From: an uncultured Bacilli bacterium
GTDB taxonomy: Bacteria; Bacillota_I; Bacilli_A; RF39; UBA660
DNA length: 64,000 bases
NCBI GenBank assembly: GCA_934095825.1
Contig: CAKOKQ010000002.1
Coordinates: forward strand, 1-64,000
Direction of reading: 5' to 3'
The notes under the pieces are model-generated. The model was not told where the DNA came from. It ran no database searches and saw only the letters and a list, made by a program, of their open reading frames with translations. This document shows positions 58,582 to 64,000 of the stretch, one piece after another. Position 1 is the stretch's first letter; the number at the start of each line of letters is the position of its first letter. The position numbers and the translations under genes are program-made.

Positions 58582-59262
58582 TTAACCTGCTAAATACGCA
58601 ATGACTAATAAAATAATACTTAAACTATTATGGACTGAATGAATTACCATAGTTGTATAAATATTATCTGTTTCCATATAAATTTTACCAAAAGCAACTG
58701 ATAAAGCCCCATAAGGAATGTAGTAGAGTAGTTCTAGGGGATTAGTAATACCATTTAAAACATGAACGCTAGCAAAGACAAAAGCCGTAAATAAGATAAA
58801 AACTTTTTTGCTTTTAAATGCTTCCTTAAAATTACCACGGAATGTTAACTCTTCAATAAAAGGAGCCAACATCATTGTTGAAATAACCATATAAATGGGA
58901 TATTGTAACATTAATTGACGATTAGCTTCTTCATTACTAGCAAGGCCTCCCGTCATACCAGCAATAATACCATTACTAATCATCATGACAATTAAACCAA
59001 TAAACCATAATTTAAAGCCGTATTTTAAATAATTTTTATGATTTTCATTAAAATCAGCATAATCATTTTTAAGTTTTTTTCTATTCATCAAAATTAAAAT
59101 ACCCATTAAAACAAATTCCATAATAAGTAACAGAATATTGTTAACAAGAAAATTTTTCTGAACAAAAATATCATAAAAAACTATTTGAAAACCAATCTGA
59201 ATAGCAAAAAAGAGAAAAATCCCCAATACCCCCTTACCAAACTCTAGGATTCTTTTACTCAT
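58582..59262 (-). CDS. CPBP family intramembrane metalloprotease
   Basis: A 226-residue protein with about seven helices. The motifs E-E-L-T-F-R-G-N near 136-143, F-A-S-V-H near 163-167 and H-S-V-H-N-S near 211-216 are those of CAAX/CPBP (Abi) proteases. Some members process peptides or confer bacteriocin self-immunity. Its start overlaps the thioredoxin-like gene's stop by 8 bases, so translation is coupled. Confidence 0.88.
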   Translation of the reverse strand: MSKRILEFGKGVLGIFLFFAIQIGFQIVFYDIFVQKNFLVNNILLLIMEFVLMGILILMNRKKLKNDYADFNENHKNYLKYGFKLWFIGLIVMMISNGIIAGMTGGLASNEEANRQLMLQYPIYMVISTMMLAPFIEELTFRGNFKEAFKSKKVFILFTAFVFASVHVLNGITNPLELLYYIPYGALSVAFGKIYMETDNIYTTMVIHSVHNSLSIILLVIAYLAG

Positions 59263-59716
59263 TTATATAGCCCTCACTTTTTAAACGATTAATAATTTTT
59301 TCTTTAGTTTTTTCGCCAACTAAACGACTAGTTGTTGATTCTTCTTCGCCATCGGTATAAAAGATCGTAGTTGGGGTTCCACTAATACGCACTAATTTAT
59401 TAAATTCTGTTTTTTCTTCATCGGATAAATTAGTCATGTTAATATCATAAAAAGTCAATTTATAATCTTTACCAATCTCATCTAAAACCGGTAAATAAGC
59501 CATACAATGTGAGCAACCAGTCTGGGTTATAACTAAGACAAATTTCTCTTTATTATCAATTTTTTCTTTCAATCCGGTTAAATCGATGTTTAATATACTT
59601 TCATATTCTGATTTACTAGGATTATATTTTTTTCCTATTACCAATAGTAAAGTACATACTAAAATTACTAAAATACATACTAAAACTCCTAAAATTATAT
59701 TTTTTTTCTTTTGCAT
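59255..59716 (-). CDS. Membrane-tethered thioredoxin-like protein
   Basis: A 153-residue protein with one N-terminal helix (about 7-27) and an outside-facing thioredoxin domain. T-G-C-S-H-C-M gives the C-x-x-C pair (C68, C71) and S-G-T-P-T-T near 119-124 the cis-Pro loop. It may shape disulphides in exported proteins, such as the Cys-containing surface proteins in this window (inference). First gene of a three-gene operon. Confidence 0.85.
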   Translation of the reverse strand: MQKKKNIILGVLVCILVILVCTLLLVIGKKYNPSKSEYESILNIDLTGLKEKIDNKEKFVLVITQTGCSHCMAYLPVLDEIGKDYKLTFYDINMTNLSDEEKTEFNKLVRISGTPTTIFYTDGEEESTTSRLVGEKTKEKIINRLKSEGYINE

Positions 59717-59877
59717 AATACCATCTCCGTAATTAATAATATCATAAAATTATATGGGTTTATAGAATTATCTTTAAGTTTCCCATAAAAAATTTAAAAA
59801 AATTGTCCTTAAAGTCTGGAAATTTCTAAAATTTATTTATATAATCAAAGTGTATTGTAGTGAAAGTGAGTAGTAGT

Positions 59878-60441
59878 ATGGAAGTAGTAAATTTTAATGA
59901 TGAAAAAGAAAATAGAGATAAGTTTATTAATACGAAAGTATTTGTTATAGATAAAATGGGTAAAGTTTATGTCAATGGTATTATTGATGGTCCTTTGAGA
60001 CACAGGGACTATCTTTTAGAAATTGCCAGTTTTTTGTATCCTAATAATGAGATTGCCGCGCATATTGATGAGGGTAATGTCCCTGAAAATAAAATAAGTC
60101 CTTTTAATGTTGCTTATTTTTTTAATATGATGGGTTATACAGTTATATTAAATTCACCTTCGATGGAAGGAGTAAAAAATATGCCCAAATATATTTGTGT
60201 TTTAGAAGCAAGTAGTCCTAGCGAGATTCAAAGAGAAAGTTTAAGATACTGTCTTGCTTATTTTAGTAGTTATTGTACGGATTATGCCACTGGGATTGTT
60301 GCTAAATTTATATCCCAAATGCATATTAGTTGGAATACAATTACTTTTGATGGGATTCCTAATGTTAATCCGCTTGAGGCTTATGAATCATATTTAAAGG
60401 AAAGTCAGGAGAAATCTCCTAAATTAAATTTAACTAAATAA
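59878..60441 (+). CDS. Uncharacterised 187-residue protein
   Basis: A soluble alpha/beta protein. Recognisable segments: V-F-V-I-D-K-M-G-K-V-Y-V-N near 21-33, I-A-A-H-I-D-E-G-N-V-P-E-N-K-I-S-P near 62-78, N-M-M-G-Y-T-V-I near 84 and E-A-S-S-P-S-E-I-Q-R-E near 110. No catalytic motif is certain. I use ATG 59878; a GTG at 59860 is in frame and cannot be excluded. Function unknown. Confidence 0.6.
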   Translation: MEVVNFNDEKENRDKFINTKVFVIDKMGKVYVNGIIDGPLRHRDYLLEIASFLYPNNEIAAHIDEGNVPENKISPFNVAYFFNMMGYTVILNSPSMEGVKNMPKYICVLEASSPSEIQRESLRYCLAYFSSYCTDYATGIVAKFISQMHISWNTITFDGIPNVNPLEAYESYLKESQEKSPKLNLTK

Positions 60442-60457
60442 GAACAATTTAAAAATG

Positions 60458-60487
60458 AAAAAGAGTGAAGATAAAATCACTCTTTTA
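60458..60487. terminator. Rho-independent terminator between convergent genes
   Basis: AAAAGAGTGA pairs with TCACTCTTTT around ATAAAA. It may serve the gene at 59878 and, in reverse, hpf. Confidence 0.8.
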
Positions 60488-60524
60488 AAATATCTATATT
60501 TAGGTCAATAACCTTTTAAATTTA

Positions 60525-61064
60525 CTATTTAACTTCAATAACGCCGTAGTCGCCGTCACATCTTTTATATAAAACACATATTTGTTCGGTTTTACTATCT
60601 TTAAAAATAAAGAAGTCATGAGAAACAAATTCCATTTGTAAGATAGCCTCATTAATATCCATTGGTTTAGAAGTATCGATTGTTTTTCTTTTAACAACAG
60701 TTGGCTCTTTATCTTCTTTATCGCCTACAAAATCTTCAAAAATACTTTCTAAATCTTTATTCTTTTTGGCTCTTATTGTATTGTATTTTTCTTTGTTTTT
60801 TCTTATTTGCCTTTCTAATTTTTCTACTACCAAGTCAATAGCAGTATATAAATCGTTATCCATAACCTCGGCTCTAATAACAGTTGCATCTTTTATGATA
60901 GTTACCTCGATAACATCCTTATTACCTCTTGTCTTGATAATAACATTGGAAGTAGTATTATCCCCATCTTTGAAGTATTTGTCTAATTTACTTAATTTTT
61001 TTTCAATATACTCCTTGATTGCAGGTGTAACACTCAAATTTTTTCCTCTAATATTTAATTTCAT
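60525..61064 (-). CDS. hpf: Ribosome hibernation promoting factor, long form
   Basis: A 179-residue protein. The N-terminal domain (L-N-I-R-G-K-N-L-S-V-T-P-A-I-K-E-Y near 3-19, L-Y-T-A-I-D-L-V-V-E-K-L near 84-95) is the HPF/YfiA fold, and a charged linker leads to the C-terminal dimerising domain (K-P-M-D-I-N-E-A-I-L-Q-M-E-F near 131-144 and N-near the end G-D-Y-G-V-I-E). The long form dimerises 70S ribosomes to 100S in stationary phase. GGTTAG-type ribosome-binding bases precede it. Confidence 0.95.
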   Translation of the reverse strand: MKLNIRGKNLSVTPAIKEYIEKKLSKLDKYFKDGDNTTSNVIIKTRGNKDVIEVTIIKDATVIRAEVMDNDLYTAIDLVVEKLERQIRKNKEKYNTIRAKKNKDLESIFEDFVGDKEDKEPTVVKRKTIDTSKPMDINEAILQMEFVSHDFFIFKDSKTEQICVLYKRCDGDYGVIEVK

Positions 61065-61074
61065 AAATATCTAA

Positions 61075-61565
61075 CCTCCATAATTAAATTTTACCATAAA
61101 AGTCTTTAATTTACCATGAATTTTATGTGAAATAACTTATAAATAGTAAAACTTGTAAGTATATAAAAAATATTAAGTTTGCAATAATTAAAATTACTTG
61201 AAAAAAGGCAAAAAGTATCATGAAAATATTGCATGTAGTAAGAAAATAGGGTAATATCTATATACATAAAAAACAATAAGTCATAGGAATTTTTTCATTA
61301 TTTATATAGGGGTTAGTTTTATTCTTATCCCTATGATTAAAACTTAAGGAGAGCTTAAAAATTATTGTTAATTATAAAGGTTAAGTAAATATTAAATTTT
61401 GATTTTTAAGTCTGATGTAAATTATAGTGAATGGAACCCAGAATTAAGACCAAATTTTATGGGATTTAAACTCTTCTTAAATTTAGCAAAAAATCATCTA
61501 AAAAAACTTGTAAAACCGCCTTTAAATTGGTACTATAGAGTTTAGTTATAAATGGATGTGGTTAT
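61075..61565. other. 491-base intergenic region between hpf and lon
   Basis: No intact gene. Contents seen: the hpf upstream region, a possible RNA switch where CCTATGA (61330-61336) can pair either with TCATAGG (61281-61287) or, through CCCTAT, with ATAGGG (61306-61311), an orphan ribosome-binding sequence AAGGAGAG near 61347, a 48-codon open stretch without good start (61397-61544), and the lon promoter at 61508-61536. No CtsR or HrcA-type operator was recognised. Confidence 0.4.
61508..61536 (+). promoter_or_regulatory. lon promoter
   Basis: TTGTAA (61508-61513), 17-base spacer, TACTAT (61531-61536). It is 29 bases before the lon start. Confidence 0.6.
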
Positions 61566-63869
61566 ATGAATAATTATCTACCTGTGATGATTCTAAAAGA
61601 CTTAATCATTCTTCCTAATCAAGAGATTAAAGTAGAAACGAGAAAAGACGATATTTTAGTAACAGTATCTAATAAGCATCATAATGGTAATTTACTTTTA
61701 GTTTGTCCTAGGGATACTTTAGAAGAAGAACCAAGTATTAACGATTTACCCAATATTGGGGTCGTTGGTTCTATTAAAAATACAATTGATTTACCAAATG
61801 GCAATGTTCGTTTAACCGTAATTGGCACCACTCGTGTCAAGATTGATGAGTATCGTCGCTTAGAAGATAATAAAAATATTATTATGGCTATAACCTCAGA
61901 TCTTACTAATATTAAAAATGATATCGTTTCCGAAACTGCCTTAAAAAGAAAATTAATTAAAACTTTAACCAATTATATTAATATTTCCCATACCATTTCC
62001 AATAGCGTTCTATCGCAAATTGCCCAAATAAATGATTTAAGTAAATTAACGGATATTGTTGCTACTTTTATTCCTTTGAGTTTTGAAAAAAAAGTTAATT
62101 ACATGAATGAATTTGATCCAATTAAGCGGGCAACTAACTTGATTTATGATATTTCGGTAGAAATTGAAGTATGTGAGTTAGACTATAAAATTGAGGACAC
62201 ACTAAGAGAAGAGATGGAGTCTAATCAGCGCGAATACATTTTAAGAGAAAAATTAAAATATATCAAAAAAGAACTAGGTGAAGATAAAGACAGTAAAAAA
62301 GTTCAAGACGACTATTTTACTATGCTCGATGATTTAGTTATGAGCACGCCAACTAAAAATAAGATAGCCCTAGAAATTAAAAAGTTAGATTATTTACCCG
62401 AAGGACATCCCGAACGCGCTATTGTTCAAAACTATTTAGATACTATTTTAAGTTTACCTTGGAATAAGACGGGAATAGAAGAATTAGATTTAGAAAAAGT
62501 TAAAAAAGCCCTAACCAAAAGTCATTATGGCTTGCAAGATGTTAAAAATCGTATTTTAGAGTATGTGGCTTTAAAACGCCGCAATCCTAATATTAAAAGT
62601 CCAATTCTTTGCTTAGTTGGGGCCCCTGGGGTTGGTAAAACTTCAATTTCCATTGCTATTGCTAAAGCTTTAAATCGTGAGTTTTATAAGTTAAGTGTTG
62701 GGGGATTAAATGATGTAACCGAACTAATGGGAAGTCGTAGAACCTATCTTGGCAGTAATATGGGTAAAATCATGCAGGCTATTAAAAAATGTCAAGTTAA
62801 AAACCCCGTAATTCTTATTGATGAAATCGATAAAATGGTCAAAAATTATAATGGGGATCCTGCTAGTGCTCTTTTAGAAATAATTGATCCTGAACAAAAT
62901 TATTTATTTACGGATAATTATTTAGAAGAGCCTTTCGATATATCCAATGTTATGTTTATTGCCTCAGCTAATGATATCGAAAATATCCCTCCGGCCTTGT
63001 TTGATCGCTTAGAAATCATTGAACTTTCTAGTTATACTTTAGAAGAAAAAATTGATATTGCCAAAAAATATTTATTACCAAGCATTTTTAAAAATTATCT
63101 AATAAGTGGTCGTGATGTTAAAATTGGTGATGATGTCATTAAAGAGATTATTGTTTCCTATACTAATGAGGCTGGGTTGCGTAATTTAAAAAGATGTTTA
63201 GAACAAATAATGCGTAAACTTATTTTAGAATATGATGATGAAACTTTAAAATTAAATATAACCATGGAGATGGTTACCAAATATTTGGGAGCTAAAAAGT
63301 TTGAAGAAACAAAACCTTTAGACATAAATAAAGCTGGTATTATTAATGCGCTTGCTTATACTCCTTTAGGAGGAGTTGTTATGGAAATAGAGGCTTGTCT
63401 ATTTGATGGTAAGGGGGAGATTATAACGACAGGCTCTTTAGGAAATGTTATTACGGAATCAATTGAAGTCGCCATCAGTTATATTAGAAGTAATAAAGAC
63501 TACTTCAAAGTTAATGATTATTATTTTGACAATCGCAATATCCATATCCATTTTTTAGAAGGGGCAACACCTAAAGATGGTCCTTCGGCGGGAGTAAGTA
63601 TTACCACTAGTCTTTTAAGTCTTTTGTTAAATAAACCTATTTCGAAAGAAATTGCCATGACAGGGGAGATTGGCTTAAATGGGGAAGTTCTAGAAGTAGG
63701 GGGAATCAAAGAAAAGCTAATTGGAGCTTACAATAATGGCATTAAAACTATCTTTATTCCTCAAAGTAATACCAAAAACTTAGAAGAAATACCTAAAGAT
63801 ATTTTAAATAAACTAACAATTTATGGTGTTTCAAATTACGAAGAAATATTTACTAAAGTATTTCTTTGA
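61566..63869 (+). CDS. lon: ATP-dependent protease Lon
   Basis: A 767-residue cytosolic protease. An N-terminal substrate domain (1-200), coiled coil (about 210-240), AAA+ domain with Walker A G-A-P-G-V-G-K-T-S (352-360) and Walker B I-L-I-D-E-I-D near 420, and a C-terminal S16 protease domain with catalytic Ser674 (D-G-P-S-A-G) and Lys717 complete it. It degrades misfolded and regulatory proteins. The gene ends in TGA and a strong terminator. Its full length and order are normal. Confidence 0.97.
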   Translation: MNNYLPVMILKDLIILPNQEIKVETRKDDILVTVSNKHHNGNLLLVCPRDTLEEEPSINDLPNIGVVGSIKNTIDLPNGNVRLTVIGTTRVKIDEYRRLEDNKNIIMAITSDLTNIKNDIVSETALKRKLIKTLTNYINISHTISNSVLSQIAQINDLSKLTDIVATFIPLSFEKKVNYMNEFDPIKRATNLIYDISVEIEVCELDYKIEDTLREEMESNQREYILREKLKYIKKELGEDKDSKKVQDDYFTMLDDLVMSTPTKNKIALEIKKLDYLPEGHPERAIVQNYLDTILSLPWNKTGIEELDLEKVKKALTKSHYGLQDVKNRILEYVALKRRNPNIKSPILCLVGAPGVGKTSISIAIAKALNREFYKLSVGGLNDVTELMGSRRTYLGSNMGKIMQAIKKCQVKNPVILIDEIDKMVKNYNGDPASALLEIIDPEQNYLFTDNYLEEPFDISNVMFIASANDIENIPPALFDRLEIIELSSYTLEEKIDIAKKYLLPSIFKNYLISGRDVKIGDDVIKEIIVSYTNEAGLRNLKRCLEQIMRKLILEYDDETLKLNITMEMVTKYLGAKKFEETKPLDINKAGIINALAYTPLGGVVMEIEACLFDGKGEIITTGSLGNVITESIEVAISYIRSNKDYFKVNDYYFDNRNIHIHFLEGATPKDGPSAGVSITTSLLSLLLNKPISKEIAMTGEIGLNGEVLEVGGIKEKLIGAYNNGIKTIFIPQSNTKNLEEIPKDILNKLTIYGVSNYEEIFTKVFL

Positions 63870-63874
63870 AAATA

Positions 63875-63930
63875 AAAACTAACTATTAATGATAAAATTC
63901 TTAAAAATTATCATTTGTAGTTAGTTTTTT
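63875..63930 (+). terminator. Rho-independent terminator of lon
   Basis: AAAACTAACTA (63875-63885) pairs with TAGTTAGTTTT (63918-63928), inner TGATAA/TTATCA pairing, then T-run. I see nothing in the last 70 bases. Confidence 0.8.
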
Positions 63931-64000
63931 CTATCTTTTTATCTGTTTAATATTTTAAAATTTACTGACTATTCAATATATTTTTCTTTTAAACTTAAAA

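Noticed and set aside
61397..61544. 48-codon ORF before lon starting at TTG
   Set aside because: It reads plausibly (E-W-N-P-E-L-R-P-N-F) but has no ribosome-binding site, and the lon promoter lies inside its 3' part. At most it is a gene remnant.

Overview
The window is strongly AT-rich DNA from a low-GC Gram-positive bacterium. The order gpsB, RNase P RNA (class B), rodZ-like, pgsA, murC resembles Bacilli. Two SEDS genes, sortase, GpsB and a CotY/CotZ-like cysteine-rich protein point to a walled, possibly spore-forming member of Bacilli. An uncultured gut lineage near the Erysipelotrichia/RF39 group is my inference, not shown by the sequence. TGG encodes Trp and TGA ends several genes (UDG family, sortase, metallopeptidase, lon), so the standard bacterial code applies.

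Region 1 (1-8028) is a Wzx/Wzy-type surface polysaccharide cluster. It holds glycosyltransferases, an EpsG-like polymerase, a polysaccharide pyruvyl transferase, a flippase and two Fe-S F420-dehydrogenase-beta-like proteins, plus a decayed glycosyltransferase. Region 2 (8047-15675) is accessory. It has an eroded gene, a family-4-like uracil-DNA glycosylase, a RloA/RloB (AbiL-like) defence pair bracketed by a 33-bp direct repeat, and a surface locus with two secreted proteins, a sortase and a VanZ-domain protein. Region 3 (15907-20432) holds a Wzz/BY-kinase/PHP-phosphatase trio, an ADP-ribosylglycohydrolase that has lost its metal ligands, and a transglutaminase-like protein that has lost Cys and His.

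Region 4 (20466-30728) has fmt, a CDP-alcohol phosphatidyltransferase and an ABC-type glycan export operon (Wzt, Wzm, two large fused glycosyltransferases, a DPM1-like transferase and GtrA). Region 5 (30799-38187) has an orphan pseudopilin, three phased 33-bp repeats in front of rpoZ, then polA, mutM, a GNAT gene, murD and a metallopeptidase. Region 6 (38236-46475) has ftsW, two unknown genes and a Crp/Fnr regulator divergent from the anaerobic nucleotide operon nrdD-nrdG-dut. A perfect palindrome between them sits at -41.5 of the nrdD promoter and overlaps the regulator's own -35. A broken gene and an Xre regulator follow.

Region 7 (46660-64000) is envelope and housekeeping: gpsB, rnpB, rodZ-like, pgsA, murC, a VanY carboxypeptidase, a DUF975/CmpB fusion, rodA, coat-like proteins, an anchored PTS IIB domain, a thioredoxin-CPBP-phosphoesterase operon, hpf and lon. 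No tRNA, rRNA, insertion sequence or CRISPR array was recognised.
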